Assembly (NCBI RefSeq): GCF_016862275.1
Contig: NZ_BOMQ01000004.1
Location: 1-64,000, forward strand
Length of the DNA stretch: 64,000 bases
Direction of reading: 5' to 3'
From: Actinoplanes nipponensis
GTDB taxonomy: Bacteria > Actinomycetota > Actinomycetes > Mycobacteriales > Micromonosporaceae
Part shown: piece by piece, positions 34,459-43,767 of the stretch
Position numbering within the stretch: position 1 is the first letter of the stretch
How the letters are laid out: every line of letters begins with the position of its first letter
The notes under the pieces: model-generated
What the model was told of the DNA's origin: nothing
Database searches by the model: none
Seen by the model: only the letters and a program-made list of their open reading frames with translations
Program-made: the position numbers and the translations under genes

Positions 34459-35973
34459 GTGTCCGGCATTCCCCGTCCCCAGACAGTCCGGCCCTCGCGG
34501 CTGGCCGACCTCGCGGCGCTGATCGGCGCCGCCCTGGTCGGCGCCGACACCGAGGTCGGCGGCATCACGCACGCCAGCGGCGAGGTGCATCCCGGTGATC
34601 TCTACGCCGCGCTGCCGGGCGCCCGCCGGCACGGCGCCGAGTTCGCCGCGGCCGCCGCCGCCGCGGGCGCCGTCGCCGTGCTGACCGATCCGGCCGGCCG
34701 CGACGCCGCGGTCGCCGCCGGGCTGCCGGTTCTCGTCGTGGCCGACCCCCGCGCCGTCCTCGGCGCCGCCGCGTCGCGGATCTACGGCGACCCCACCGAG
34801 CGGCTCACCGTCATCGGGCTCACCGGCACGGCCGGCAAGACCTCCACGGCGTACCTGGTCGAGTCCGGGCTGCGGGCGGCCGGGCTGACCACCGGGCTGA
34901 TCGGCACCGTCGAGACCCGCCTGGGCGACCTGGTCGTGCCCAGCGTGCGCACCACCCCCGAGGCCACCGACCTGCACGCGATCCTGGCCGCCGCGCTGGA
35001 ACGCGGCGTCACCGCCGTGGTGATGGAGGTGTCCAGCCACGCGCTGGCCATGGGCCGGGTCGGCGGGGTCCGCTTCGCCGTCGGCGGCTACACCAACTTC
35101 GGCCTCGACCACCTGGACTTCCACGCCGACGCCGAGGACTACTTCGCCGCCAAGGCCAAGCTGTTCGACGGCCGGTGCCGCTTCGAGGTGCTCAACGCCG
35201 ACGAGCCGGCCCTGCGGCCGCTGCGCAAGCCGGCCACCATCACCTATTCCGCCGCCGGGGACACCTCGGCGACCTGGTGGGCCGGCGACATCGCGGGCGA
35301 CGCCTTCGGCCAGCGCTTCACCGCGCACGGCCCGGGCGGCGCGGTGCGGGCGGGCGTGGCGCTGCCCGGCCGGCACAACGTCGCGAACGCCCTGCTCGCC
35401 CTCGCCGGCCTGGTGGCGGCCGGCATCGACGCCCAGGTGGCGGCCGACGGCATCGCCGCCTGCCCGGGGGTGCCGGGCCGGCTCGAACGGGTCGACTCGC
35501 CCGGCGACGTGTTCGGGGTGGTCGACTACGCGCACAAGCCCGACGCGATCGTGGCCGCGCTGGCCGCCCTGCGCGAGCTGGCGACGGCCCGCGGCGGGCG
35601 CCTGGTGTGCGTGATCGGCGCCGGCGGCGACCGCGACCGCGGCAAGCGCCCGCTGATGGGCGCGGCCGCGGCGCGCGGCGCGGACCTGGTCGTGATCACC
35701 GACGACAACCCGCGCACCGAGGATCCGGCCGGGGTGCGGACCGCGGTCCGCCGGGGCGCCGAGGACGCCGCCACGGCGGCGAAGATCATCGAGGTGGCCG
35801 GCCGCCGGGCCGCGATCGACGAGGCGGTACGCCTGGCCGGTCCCGGTGACGTGGTGGCGGTGCTGGGCAAGGGACACGAACGAGGCCAGGAGGTGGACGG
35901 CCAGGTGCTGCCGTTCGACGACCGGATCGAGCTGGCCGCGGCGCTGGCCGCACGCGCGGGCGGTGCCGCTTGA
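34459..35973 (+). CDS. murE: UDP-MurNAc-tripeptide synthetase MurE
   Basis: The product is 504 residues from GTG 34459. MurE adds the third residue to the stem peptide. The P-loop is [18 protein letters not shown] (about 122-139), followed by [27 protein letters not shown]-type [22 protein letters not shown], and [13 protein letters not shown]. The amino-acid selectivity motif reads DDNPRTEDP (DNPR), the form found in enzymes that add meso-diaminopimelate, which fits the DAP-type wall of Micromonosporaceae. [15 protein letters not shown] and [10 protein letters not shown] complete the family pattern. The stop overlaps the murF TTG. Confidence 0.96.
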   Translation: MSGIPRPQTVRPSRLADLAALIGAALVGADTEVGGITHASGEVHPGDLYAALPGARRHGAEFAAAAAAAGAVAVLTDPAGRDAAVAAGLPVLVVADPRAVLGAAASRIYGDPTERLTVIGLTGTAGKTSTAYLVESGLRAAGLTTGLIGTVETRLGDLVVPSVRTTPEATDLHAILAAALERGVTAVVMEVSSHALAMGRVGGVRFAVGGYTNFGLDHLDFHADAEDYFAAKAKLFDGRCRFEVLNADEPALRPLRKPATITYSAAGDTSATWWAGDIAGDAFGQRFTAHGPGGAVRAGVALPGRHNVANALLALAGLVAAGIDAQVAADGIAACPGVPGRLERVDSPGDVFGVVDYAHKPDAIVAALAALRELATARGGRLVCVIGAGGDRDRGKRPLMGAAAARGADLVVITDDNPRTEDPAGVRTAVRRGAEDAATAAKIIEVAGRRAAIDEAVRLAGPGDVVAVLGKGHERGQEVDGQVLPFDDRIELAAALAARAGGAA

Positions 35974-37367
35974 TCCGGATGACCCTGGACGAGATCGCCG
36001 CGATCACCTCCGGCCACCTCGTCAACGCCGATCCGGCCGTGACCGTCACCGGGTCGGTCGAGTACGACACCCGCCGGCTGGGTCCGGGCGCGCTCTTCGT
36101 CGCCTTCGCGGGCGAACGCGTCGACGGCCACGACTTCGCCGAGGCCGCCGTGGCCGCGGGCGCCGTGGGCGTGCTCGGCACCCGCGACACCGGCCGCCCC
36201 GGGATCGTGGTCGACGATCCGCTGAAGGCGCTGGCCGCGCTGGCCGCCGTGGTGGTGCGGCGGCTGCCGGAGCTGACGATCGTCGGGCTCACCGGCTCGT
36301 CCGGCAAGACCACGACCAAGGACTACATCGGCCAGCTGCTGGAACGCCTCGGCGAGACGGTGGCGCCGGCCGGCTCGCTCAACAACGAGCTGGGCTTCCC
36401 GTACACGGTGCTGAAGGCGACCCCGGAGACCCGGTTCCTGGTGCTCGAGATGGGCGCCCGGGGGATCGGGCACATCCGCCACCTGGCCGAGGTGGCCGCG
36501 CCCCGGATCGGGGTGGTGCTCAACGTCGGCGCGGCGCACATCGGCGAGTTCGGCTCCGTCGAGGGGACCGCGCAGGCCAAGGGCGAGCTGGTCGAGGCGC
36601 TGGGCGCGGACGGGGTGGCGGTGCTCAACGCCGACGACCCGCTGGTCGCCGCGATGGCCGCCCGGACCGGCGCCCGGGTGGTGCTGGTGGGCGAGTCCGC
36701 GGCCGCCACGGTACGCGCGGCCGACGTGACGCTGGACGAGCGCGGGCGGGCGGCGTACACGCTGCTCACCCCGGCCGGATCGGCGCCGGTGCGGCTCGCC
36801 GTGACCGGCCGCCACCAGGTCGGCAACACGCTCGCCGCCGCCGCCGTCGCGCTGGAGGCCGGGATGACGCCGGCCGCCGTGGCCGCCGCGCTGGGCGAGG
36901 CCGGCATCGTCTCCGGCCGCCGGATGGACGTGTTCGACACGGCGGAGGGCGTGACGGTCATCGACGACTCGTACAACGCCAATCCGTCGTCGACCGCCGC
37001 CGCGCTGCGGGCCCTGGCCGCGCTGGGCGCGGGCCGGCGGACCACAGCCGTGCTCGGCTACATGGCCGAGCTGGGCGCCTTCGAGACGTCGGGACACGAG
37101 GAGGTCGGGCGGCTCGCCGCCGAGCTGGGAGTGGACAGGTTGATAGCGGTCGCGGACAACGCCGCCCCGATCCTCGACGGCGCGGCAACGGTGCCCGCCT
37201 GGCAGGGCGAGGCGGTCCGCGCGGCCGACCAGGCGGCGGCCGTCGCGGTGCTGCGGGGCGACCTGCGGCCGGGCGACGTCGTGCTGGTCAAGGGTTCGCG
37301 GTACCGGACGTGGGAGGTGGCCGACGCGCTCCGCGCGAATGCGGCCCAGCAGGAGGTAAGCCCGTGA
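35970..37367 (+). CDS. murF: UDP-MurNAc-pentapeptide synthetase MurF
   Basis: The product is 465 residues. TTG 35970 overlaps the murE stop (TTGA); ATG 35979 is an alternative. MurF adds D-Ala-D-Ala to the UDP-MurNAc tripeptide. It shows [20 protein letters not shown] at the N-terminus, P-loop [20 protein letters not shown] (about 109-128), [35 protein letters not shown] and [19 protein letters not shown]. All typical residues are present. The stop overlaps the mraY GTG, so murE-murF-mraY are translationally coupled. Confidence 0.96.
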   Translation: MIRMTLDEIAAITSGHLVNADPAVTVTGSVEYDTRRLGPGALFVAFAGERVDGHDFAEAAVAAGAVGVLGTRDTGRPGIVVDDPLKALAALAAVVVRRLPELTIVGLTGSSGKTTTKDYIGQLLERLGETVAPAGSLNNELGFPYTVLKATPETRFLVLEMGARGIGHIRHLAEVAAPRIGVVLNVGAAHIGEFGSVEGTAQAKGELVEALGADGVAVLNADDPLVAAMAARTGARVVLVGESAAATVRAADVTLDERGRAAYTLLTPAGSAPVRLAVTGRHQVGNTLAAAAVALEAGMTPAAVAAALGEAGIVSGRRMDVFDTAEGVTVIDDSYNANPSSTAAALRALAALGAGRRTTAVLGYMAELGAFETSGHEEVGRLAAELGVDRLIAVADNAAPILDGAATVPAWQGEAVRAADQAAAVAVLRGDLRPGDVVLVKGSRYRTWEVADALRANAAQQEVSP

Positions 37368-38470
37368 GGGCAGTCATCGTCGCGGCCGCGGTCGCGTTCA
37401 TCATCTCGCTGTTCGGCACACCGCTGGCGATCCGGGTCTTCACCGCGCTGAAGGCCGGCCAGCCGATCCGGGCCGTCGGCCCGGCCACCCACCAGGGCAA
37501 GAAGGGCACGCCCACGATGGGCGGGGTGGCGTTCATCTTCGCCACGGTGCTGGCCTACGTGGCCGGGCACATCGCGCTGACCACGCTGCCGTCGGAGCAG
37601 ATCGCCCAGGTCCAGCCGACGATGACCGCGCTGGTCCTGCTCGGGCTCTTCGTCTTCTGCGGCGCGGTCGGCTTCCTCGACGACTTCATCAAGGTCCGCC
37701 GGCGCCACTCCGGCGGGCTGAGCGCCAAGGGCAAGCTGCTGGGCCAGCTGCTGGTCGGCGGCGGCCTGGGCGTCGCCGCGCTGTACGTGCCCAGCACCAA
37801 CGGCCAGACCGTGGCCAGCGAGCACATCTCGTTCATCCGCGACATCAGCTTCCTCGACGTCGGCAAGGTCGGCTCGGTGCTGGTGTTCGTCTTCGTGATC
37901 ATGTCGATGTCCAACGGCGTGAACCTCACCGACGGCCTGGACGGGTTGGCCACCGGCGCGTCGATCCTGGTGCTGGGCGCGTACGCGCTGATCGGCTTCT
38001 GGCAGTACCGGCACTGGTGCGGTGACACGACGTACGCCGCGAACCCGTCCAACTACTGCTACGAGGTGCGGGACCCGCTCGAGGTGGCGCTGATCGCCGC
38101 CGCGGCCGCCGGCGCGTGTGTCGGCTTCCTGTGGTGGAACACCTCGCCGGCCCGCATCTTCATGGGCGACACCGGCGCGCTGGGCCTGGGCGGCCTGATC
38201 GGCGGCCTGGCCATGGCCACCCGCACCACGCTGCTGTCGATCATCATCGGCGGCCTGTTCGTCATCATCACGATGTCCGTGGTCATCCAGATCATCTCGT
38301 TCAAGACCACCGGCAAGCGGGTCTTCCGGATGTCGCCGCTGCAGCACCACTTCGAGCTGGCCGGCTGGAGCGAGGTCAACATCGTGGTCCGGTTCTGGAT
38401 CGTGGCCGGCATCTGCGTGGCCATCGGCCTCGGCCTGTTCTACAGCGACTTCCTGGCGGTCATGGGATAG
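37364..38470 (+). CDS. mraY: Phospho-MurNAc-pentapeptide transferase MraY
   Basis: The product is 368 residues from GTG 37364, which overlaps the murF stop and follows AGGAGGTAAG. MraY transfers phospho-MurNAc-pentapeptide to undecaprenyl phosphate, forming lipid I at the inner face of the membrane. About ten membrane segments are visible. Signatures: [18 protein letters not shown] (about 44-61), [58 protein letters not shown] and [15 protein letters not shown]. In most bacteria murD follows; here a 52-base gap with a hairpin leads straight to ftsW. Confidence 0.97.
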   Translation: MRAVIVAAAVAFIISLFGTPLAIRVFTALKAGQPIRAVGPATHQGKKGTPTMGGVAFIFATVLAYVAGHIALTTLPSEQIAQVQPTMTALVLLGLFVFCGAVGFLDDFIKVRRRHSGGLSAKGKLLGQLLVGGGLGVAALYVPSTNGQTVASEHISFIRDISFLDVGKVGSVLVFVFVIMSMSNGVNLTDGLDGLATGASILVLGAYALIGFWQYRHWCGDTTYAANPSNYCYEVRDPLEVALIAAAAAGACVGFLWWNTSPARIFMGDTGALGLGGLIGGLAMATRTTLLSIIIGGLFVIITMSVVIQIISFKTTGKRVFRMSPLQHHFELAGWSEVNIVVRFWIVAGICVAIGLGLFYSDFLAVMG

Positions 38471-38476
38471 ATCTCT

Positions 38477-38517
38477 CGCGACACGCCTGTCCCGCATCCC
38501 GGGGCTGGCGTGTCGCG
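38477..38517 (+). terminator. Hairpin between mraY and ftsW
   Basis: CGCGACACGCC (38477-38487) pairs perfectly with GGCGTGTCGCG (38507-38517) around a 19-base loop. No T run follows. It lies where murD is normally encoded and could reduce transcription into ftsW, or mark an old rearrangement. Confidence 0.55.
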
Positions 38518-38522
38518 CCACC

Positions 38523-39962
38523 ATGATGGTCACCATGGGGGAGGACAAGGTAGACACCAGGCCCGCGGCGACCGTGTCGCCGGCTGCCACCGTGCAGCCC
38601 GCCGCGCCCGCCGCCCGGCCCAAGTCGCTGAGCCAGCAGCTGCTGCCCGCGGTGCACGGCCTGCTGGCCCGGCCGCTGTCCTCGTACTACCTGCTGCTCG
38701 CCAGCTCCGGCCTGCTGCTGCTGATCGGGCTGACCATGGTCTTCTCGGCGACCAGCGTCAAGGCGTACGCCGAGGACGGCAGCGCCTTCTCCGCGATCCG
38801 CAACCAGCTCGTCTTCGCCGTGCTGGGCCTGGTCGGCTTCTGGGTCTGCCAGCGGCTGCCGGCGAGCACGCTGCGGTTCCTCGGCAAGTACGTGCTCGGC
38901 ACGGCCATCGTGCTGCTCGCCGTGCTGGCCACGTTGCGGGCCATGCGGGCGGTCGGGCTGGTCCACGTGACCCCTGGCACCGAGAGCGTCAGCCTGGGAC
39001 CGCTGCGCGCCGACCTGCTGTGGCTGTACCTCGGTCCGATCGGCATCCAGCCCTCGGAGATCGCCAAGCTGGGCGTGGTGCTGTGGGGCGCCGACATCAT
39101 CGCCCGCAAGGGCGCGGCGCTGGGCCACTGGCGGGAGCTGGCGATGCCGCTGTTCCCGATGGTCGGCCTGCTGTTCGTCCTGGTCGGCTACAACGACCTG
39201 GGCACCATGCTGGTGCTGCTCTCGCTGGTGATCGGGCTGCTGTGGGCGGCCGGGGTGCGGCTGCGGGTCTTCGCCGCGCTCGGGGTGCTCGGCCTGTCCG
39301 GCATCGGCCTGCTGATCGCCGCGGCCTCCCGGGGCGCGGGCTCGGGCGAGGTCGGCGAGGCCAACTACCGGCTGGCCCGGATCACCGTGCTGTTCAAGCC
39401 GCTCGAGGACTGCCACTCGGACTTCTGCTACCAGATGGTGCAGGGCCGCTCGGCGATCTACGAGGGTGGCTGGTTCGGCGTGGGGCTGGGCAAGGGCGCC
39501 CTGAAGTGGAACTGGCTGCCGGCCGCCGACAACGACTTCATCTACGCGGTCGTCGCCGAGGAGCTCGGGGTGGTCGGCTGTGCCGTCATCCTGGCCCTGT
39601 TCGCGGTGCTCGCGTACACCGGCTTCCGGATCGCGCGCCGGGTGGACGACCCGTTCCGCCGGCTGGCCGCCACCGGCATCACCACCTGGCTGGTCGCCCA
39701 GGCCGTCATCAACATCGGCGGGGTGGTGGGCCTGCTGCCGATCACCGGCCTGCCGCTGCCGTTCATCTCCACCGGCGGCAGCGCCCTGGTCGTGACGCTG
39801 GCCGCGATCGGCATCCTGGCCTCCTTCGCCCGCGCCGAGCCGGACGCCGCCCGGGCCCTGCACGCCCGTCCGCCCGCGCGATGGGTGCGGCTACTCTGGG
39901 CCCCGCTGCCGCCGCTCCCCCCGCCGCGGCGGCGCGGTTCGTCGCGCCCACCCACCCGGTGA
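38523..39962 (+). CDS. ftsW: Septal peptidoglycan glycosyltransferase FtsW
   Basis: The product is 479 residues from ATG 38523; ATG 38526 and 38535 are in the same frame and no ribosome binding site decides between them. FtsW is the SEDS polymerase that makes septal glycan with FtsI. Ten membrane segments are visible after a 45-residue cytoplasmic start. Motifs: GIQPSEIAKLGVVLW (about 178), YNDLGTMLVLLSL (the catalytic-Asp loop, usually PDLGT, here NDLGT), and GLLPITGLPLPFISTGGSALV near 415. The C-terminal tail is Arg/Pro-rich. It starts 5 bases after a hairpin and stands where murD-ftsW would be expected. Confidence 0.95.
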   Translation: MMVTMGEDKVDTRPAATVSPAATVQPAAPAARPKSLSQQLLPAVHGLLARPLSSYYLLLASSGLLLLIGLTMVFSATSVKAYAEDGSAFSAIRNQLVFAVLGLVGFWVCQRLPASTLRFLGKYVLGTAIVLLAVLATLRAMRAVGLVHVTPGTESVSLGPLRADLLWLYLGPIGIQPSEIAKLGVVLWGADIIARKGAALGHWRELAMPLFPMVGLLFVLVGYNDLGTMLVLLSLVIGLLWAAGVRLRVFAALGVLGLSGIGLLIAAASRGAGSGEVGEANYRLARITVLFKPLEDCHSDFCYQMVQGRSAIYEGGWFGVGLGKGALKWNWLPAADNDFIYAVVAEELGVVGCAVILALFAVLAYTGFRIARRVDDPFRRLAATGITTWLVAQAVINIGGVVGLLPITGLPLPFISTGGSALVVTLAAIGILASFARAEPDAARALHARPPARWVRLLWAPLPPLPPPRRRGSSRPPTR

Positions 39963-40027
39963 GCGGGCGCCCCGGACCCCCCGGGCATCCCGGGCACCGA
40001 TCCGGCGGGGGAGGGAAGGAGACGGTG

Positions 40028-41137
40028 ATGGGTCTGCTGCGGTCGGTCGTGCTCGCCGGGGGAGGCACCGGCGGTCACATCTATCCGCTGCTCGCCTTCG
40101 CCGACGCCTTGCGCCGCCACTTCCCCGAGGTGCGCATCACCACGCTGGGCAGCCCCAAGGGCATGGAGAACGAGCTGATCCCGCCGGCCGGCTACGACCT
40201 GCGGGTGATCCCGGCGTTCCAGCTGCCCCGCTCGCTCAACCTGAACCTGCTGCGCACCCCGGACCGGATGTACCGCTCGGCCCACGCGGCCGGGCAGATC
40301 CTCGACGAGGTCCAGGCGGACGTGGTGGTCGGCTTCGGCGGCTACGTCTCGGTGCCGGCGTACCTGGCGGCCTGGCGGCGCGAGCTGCCGATCGTCATCC
40401 ACGAGGTCAACGTGCCGCCGGGGGTGGCCAACCGGATGGGCATGAAGTTCACCAGGAACATCGCGGTGGGCTTCCCGACCCAGCCCCAGCAGGCCGAGTC
40501 GCTGCGCGACGCCCGGGTGGTCGGCGTGCCGCTGCGCACCGCCATCACCCGGATGGACCGGCACGCGCTGCGCCCGCAGGCGCTGGCCCACTTCGGGCTG
40601 CGCCCGGACCTGCCGGTGCTGTTCGTGTCGGGCGGCTCCTCCGGCGCCCGCACGATCAACCTGGCCGTGGCCGGCGCCGCCAAGAAGCTGGCCCACGCCG
40701 GCATCCAGGTGCTGCACGTGCAGGGCGGGCGCAACGACCCGTTCGAGGTGCCCAGCGACCTGCCGGTGCCGTACGTGGTGGTGCCGTACCTGTCCGACAT
40801 GCAGCTCGGGTACGCCGCCGCCGACCTGATGCTGTGCCGCGGCGGGGCGATCACGGTCGCCGAGACCACTGCGATCGGGATGCCGGCGATCTACGTGCCG
40901 TACCCGTTCAGCAACCAGGAGCAGGAGCGCAACGCCCGGCCGGTGGTCGAGGCCGGCGGGGGCCTGCTGGTGGACAACGGGGAGCTGACCCCGGAGTGGA
41001 TCGAGCGTACGGTCATCCCGCTCGCGCGGGACCCGCGGCGGCTCGCCACAATGGGTGCCGCCGCCGGCGGCCACGGCCGTCGCGACGGTGACGAGGCACT
41101 GCTGGACTTCGTGTGCGAGGCAGTGGCCCGCCGATGA
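40028..41137 (+). CDS. murG: UDP-GlcNAc:lipid I transferase MurG
   Basis: The product is 369 residues from ATG 40028, six bases after GGGAAGGAG (GTG 40025 is also possible). MurG adds N-acetylglucosamine to lipid I to make lipid II at the inner membrane face. It shows VVLAGGGTGGHIYPLLAFAD (first G loop), TLGSPKGMENELIPPAGYDL, VVGFGGYVSVPAYLAAW, IHEVNVPPGVANR, FVSGGSSGARTIN (second G loop) and LMLCRGGAITVAETTAIGMP with PYPFSNQEQERNA. The family usually has HEQN where this protein has HEVN, a minor change. Confidence 0.96.
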   Translation: MGLLRSVVLAGGGTGGHIYPLLAFADALRRHFPEVRITTLGSPKGMENELIPPAGYDLRVIPAFQLPRSLNLNLLRTPDRMYRSAHAAGQILDEVQADVVVGFGGYVSVPAYLAAWRRELPIVIHEVNVPPGVANRMGMKFTRNIAVGFPTQPQQAESLRDARVVGVPLRTAITRMDRHALRPQALAHFGLRPDLPVLFVSGGSSGARTINLAVAGAAKKLAHAGIQVLHVQGGRNDPFEVPSDLPVPYVVVPYLSDMQLGYAAADLMLCRGGAITVAETTAIGMPAIYVPYPFSNQEQERNARPVVEAGGGLLVDNGELTPEWIERTVIPLARDPRRLATMGAAAGGHGRRDGDEALLDFVCEAVARR

Positions 41138-41180
41138 GCCGCCGGACGACGGCGGACCGAGAGAGTAGGGGAGTGGTGCT

Positions 41181-42599
41181 GTGAACACGGCGGAGCTGAC
41201 GCCGGCCGGCGAGTTGACCGCCGAGGAGCTGGGCACCGTCCACCTCATCGGCATCGGTGGCGTGGGCATGGGCGGCCTGGCCCGGCTGCTGCTCACCCGG
41301 GGCGTGCCGGTCTCCGGCAGCGAGCTGCGGGAATGGCCGGCGCTGGCCGCGCTGCGCGCCCTCGGCGGCACGGTGCACATGGCGCACGAGGCGTCCAACC
41401 TCGACGGGGTCGACACGGTCGTCTACTCCACGGCGATCCCGCAGGACCACGTCGAGATCGTCGAGGCGCGCCGGCGCGGGCTGCGGGTGCTGCACCGCTC
41501 CGAGGCGCTGGCCGCGGCGATGACCGGGCGCCGCACGATCGCGGTGGCCGGCACCCACGGCAAGACCACCACCACGTCGATCATGACGGTGATCCTGCAG
41601 CACGCCGGCGAGGACCCGTCGTTCGTGATCGGCGGCGAGATCTCCGCGGCCGGCTCGAACGGCCACCACGGCTCCGGCGGCTACTTCGTGGCCGAGGCCG
41701 ACGAGAGCGACAAGTCGTTCCTGATCTACCGGCCGCACGTCGCGATCATCACCAACATCGAGGGCGACCACCTCAACAACTGGGGTGACCTGGCCGGGCT
41801 CAAGGCCGGGTTCCTCGAGTTCGCCGAGCTGACCGACCCGGACGGCTTCGTGGTGACCTGCGCCGACGACGCGGGCGTGCAGGAGCTGATCGCCGCGCTG
41901 CGGGCCGCCGGGCGCACGGTCTACACGTACGGCGAGTCCTCCGGCGCCGACCTGCGGGTCACCGACGTGGTCTCCTCCGTGCAGGGCGTGCGCTACCAGG
42001 CCACGCTCGACGGCAAGCCGCTCGGCGAGATCGCACTGGCCCTGCCCGGCCGGCACATGGGGCTCAACGGCGCCGCGGCCGTGCTGACCGCGCTGCGCCT
42101 GGGCATCCCGCTGCAGAAGATCACCGAGGCGCTCGCGTCGTTCCCGGGGGTGCGGCGGCGATTCGAGCGCAAGGGCACGGTGGCCGGCGTCCGCGTCTAC
42201 GACGAGTACGCCTACCACCCGACCTCGGTGAAGGCGGCGCTGCGCACGCTGCGCGAGGTGGCCGGGGACGGGCGGCTGGTGGTGGTCTTCCAGCCGTACC
42301 GGGTCTACCGCACCCGTGACCTGCAGGCCGAGCTGGCCGAGGGGCTGGCCCTGGCCGACGAGGTCATCGTCATGGAGGTCTTCGGTCCCGGCGAGCAGCG
42401 CGGTCCCGGCGAGGGCGGGGTCGCCCTGACCGCGGCCATCGACCTGCCGGCCGAGCACAAGGTCTTCGTGCCGTCCTGGGAGGACGTGCCGGCCGAGGTG
42501 CTGCGGCGCAGCCGGCCCGGCGACGTCGTGGTGACCATGGGCGCGCCGCCGATCTCGATGATGGGCGACGAGCTGCTGGCCGCCTTGGCCGAGGCCTGA
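41181..42599 (+). CDS. murC: UDP-MurNAc-amino acid ligase MurC, divergent motifs
   Basis: The product is 472 residues from GTG 41181, with AGGGGAG upstream. MurC adds the first residue of the stem peptide, normally L-alanine. The Rossmann start (VHLIGIGGVGMGGLARLLL, 20-38) and P-loop (VAGTHGKTTTTSI, 122-134) are standard. Several motifs around the substrate site differ from the usual family: YDEYAYHPTS (340-349) for YDDYxHHPTE, FQPYRVYRT (370-378) for FQPHRYTRT, and PGRHMGLNGAAA (289-300) for GxHNxxNxxAA. The two arginines of the second motif are kept. Micromonosporaceae have glycine as first stem residue, so these changes may reflect glycine use; this is inference. Confidence 0.93.
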   Translation: MNTAELTPAGELTAEELGTVHLIGIGGVGMGGLARLLLTRGVPVSGSELREWPALAALRALGGTVHMAHEASNLDGVDTVVYSTAIPQDHVEIVEARRRGLRVLHRSEALAAAMTGRRTIAVAGTHGKTTTTSIMTVILQHAGEDPSFVIGGEISAAGSNGHHGSGGYFVAEADESDKSFLIYRPHVAIITNIEGDHLNNWGDLAGLKAGFLEFAELTDPDGFVVTCADDAGVQELIAALRAAGRTVYTYGESSGADLRVTDVVSSVQGVRYQATLDGKPLGEIALALPGRHMGLNGAAAVLTALRLGIPLQKITEALASFPGVRRRFERKGTVAGVRVYDEYAYHPTSVKAALRTLREVAGDGRLVVVFQPYRVYRTRDLQAELAEGLALADEVIVMEVFGPGEQRGPGEGGVALTAAIDLPAEHKVFVPSWEDVPAEVLRRSRPGDVVVTMGAPPISMMGDELLAALAEA

Positions 42600-42685
42600 C
42601 CAACCGGGGGAACTGGCATGACCGCCTGCACCGAACCTCGCCTGCGTGCGTCGGAGACGGTCTCGACGGTGAGGGCCAGAAGGGC

Positions 42686-43477
42686 ATGCGAAAGGTAGGC
42701 ACAGTGGGCGACGGCGGCGGGGGCGGGCGGAGCTGGCGGCTGGTGCGGGCGGACACGGACGCCGTGCCGGCCTCGGTCCGGCGGTTCATGGCCCGCGCCC
42801 GGCGGCGCCGGCTGCGCGCGGCGCTGCCGTGGGCGGTGACCGCCGGGGCGGTGCTGGTGGTGGGCGCGCTGGTCTGGGTGGTGTACGGCACGGCGGTGCT
42901 GGGCGTGCGCCGGGTCGAGGTGGTCGGCACCGATTCGCTCACCCCGCTGGAGATCGAGCAGGCCGCGGCCGTACGGATGAACCAGCCGCTGGCCGGCGTC
43001 GACCTGGACCGGATCCGCGGCCGGGTCGAGGGCCTGCCCGCGGTCGACCGGGCGGTGGTGTCGCGCGGCTGGCCCTCGGCTGTGCACATCGAGGTGGTGG
43101 AGCGGACGCCCGTGGCCGCCGTACCGGTGGGCGAGACCTTTGTCCTGATCGACGCCGAGGGCGTCGCCTACCGCACCGTCTCGCGCCGCCCGGCCGGCCT
43201 GCCGGTGGCGCGGCTCGCCGCGCCCGGCCCGAAGGACATCAACACCCGCTCCGCCCTGACCGTGCTGGCCGCGCTGACCGCCGAGCTGCGCGAGCAGCTG
43301 GTGTCGATCTCGGTGCCGGCGCCGGCGCAGGTCAGCCTGGGGCTGCGCAAGGACCGGACGGTGTTCTGGGGCGACGAGACGCAGAGCGAGACGAAGGCTC
43401 AGGTGGCCACCGCGCTGCTCGGCCGCAAGGGCGACACGATCGACGTGAGCGCCCCGGATGTCGTGACCATCCGCTGA
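42686..43477 (+). CDS. ftsQ: Cell division protein FtsQ
   Basis: The product is 263 residues from ATG 42686; GTG 42704 follows AAAGGTAGG and is an alternative. A basic cytoplasmic tail ([16 protein letters not shown]) precedes one membrane segment at about 48-70. The POTRA domain begins LGVRRVEVVGTDSLTPLEIEQAAAV (about 71-95) and continues with DRIRGRVEGLPAVDRAVVSRGWP and HIEVVERTPVAAVP. FtsQ links early and late division proteins through FtsL/FtsB. It stands between murC and ftsZ as in other actinobacteria. Confidence 0.93.
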   Translation: MRKVGTVGDGGGGGRSWRLVRADTDAVPASVRRFMARARRRRLRAALPWAVTAGAVLVVGALVWVVYGTAVLGVRRVEVVGTDSLTPLEIEQAAAVRMNQPLAGVDLDRIRGRVEGLPAVDRAVVSRGWPSAVHIEVVERTPVAAVPVGETFVLIDAEGVAYRTVSRRPAGLPVARLAAPGPKDINTRSALTVLAALTAELREQLVSISVPAPAQVSLGLRKDRTVFWGDETQSETKAQVATALLGRKGDTIDVSAPDVVTIR

Positions 43478-43548
43478 GGCGGTCAACCGGACAAAGGGGC
43501 ACGAACGGCACATTCTCGCCAAGGTTACGGCCGAGTCGGATAACCGCC

Positions 43549-43609
43549 ACGTAAGCGGGCGCCGACACGCCGCGTCGGTCCTTGGTTGTCGCCGGTCCGC
43601 CGCTTACGT
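43549..43609. promoter_or_regulatory. 10-bp inverted repeat upstream of the ftsZ promoter
   Basis: ACGTAAGCGG (43549-43558) is the exact reverse complement of CCGCTTACGT (43600-43609), with 41 bases between. The right arm ends 21 bases before the ftsZ -35. It could be a pair of half-sites for a regulator that loops DNA, or the stem of an RNA from ftsQ readthrough. Confidence 0.45.
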
Positions 43610-43630
43610 TGCCCCGAGAGGTTCGAGTAG

Positions 43631-43659
43631 TTGACATAACACTAAGCCTCTAGTAGAGG
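43631..43659 (+). promoter_or_regulatory. ftsZ promoter
   Basis: TTGACA (43631-43636), 17 bases, then TAGAGG (43654-43659), close to the principal-sigma consensus. It lies in a 290-base gap without a gene, giving ftsZ a leader of about 100 bases. A dedicated ftsZ promoter is usual in actinomycetes. Confidence 0.72.
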
Positions 43660-43767
43660 GTGAGGGTTTCCTCGCCCTCCCTTGTACGGCGCGGGTATCG
43701 ATGGCGGTTCTTGGCCGGACCGCTGGGGCCCTCGACACCCACAACCCTGAAGGGAAGGCTGAGCCCG

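Noticed and set aside
30952..35877. A 1641-codon open frame on the minus strand opposite rsmH, ftsL, ftsI and murE
   Set aside because: It is antisense to clear genes on the plus strand and owes its length to lack of stop codons in GC-rich DNA. The translation is His/Arg/Gly/Ala-rich without known motifs.
38471..38522. A hidden or remnant murD between mraY and ftsW
   Set aside because: The gap is only 52 bases and mostly a hairpin; no murD fragment is seen in any frame.
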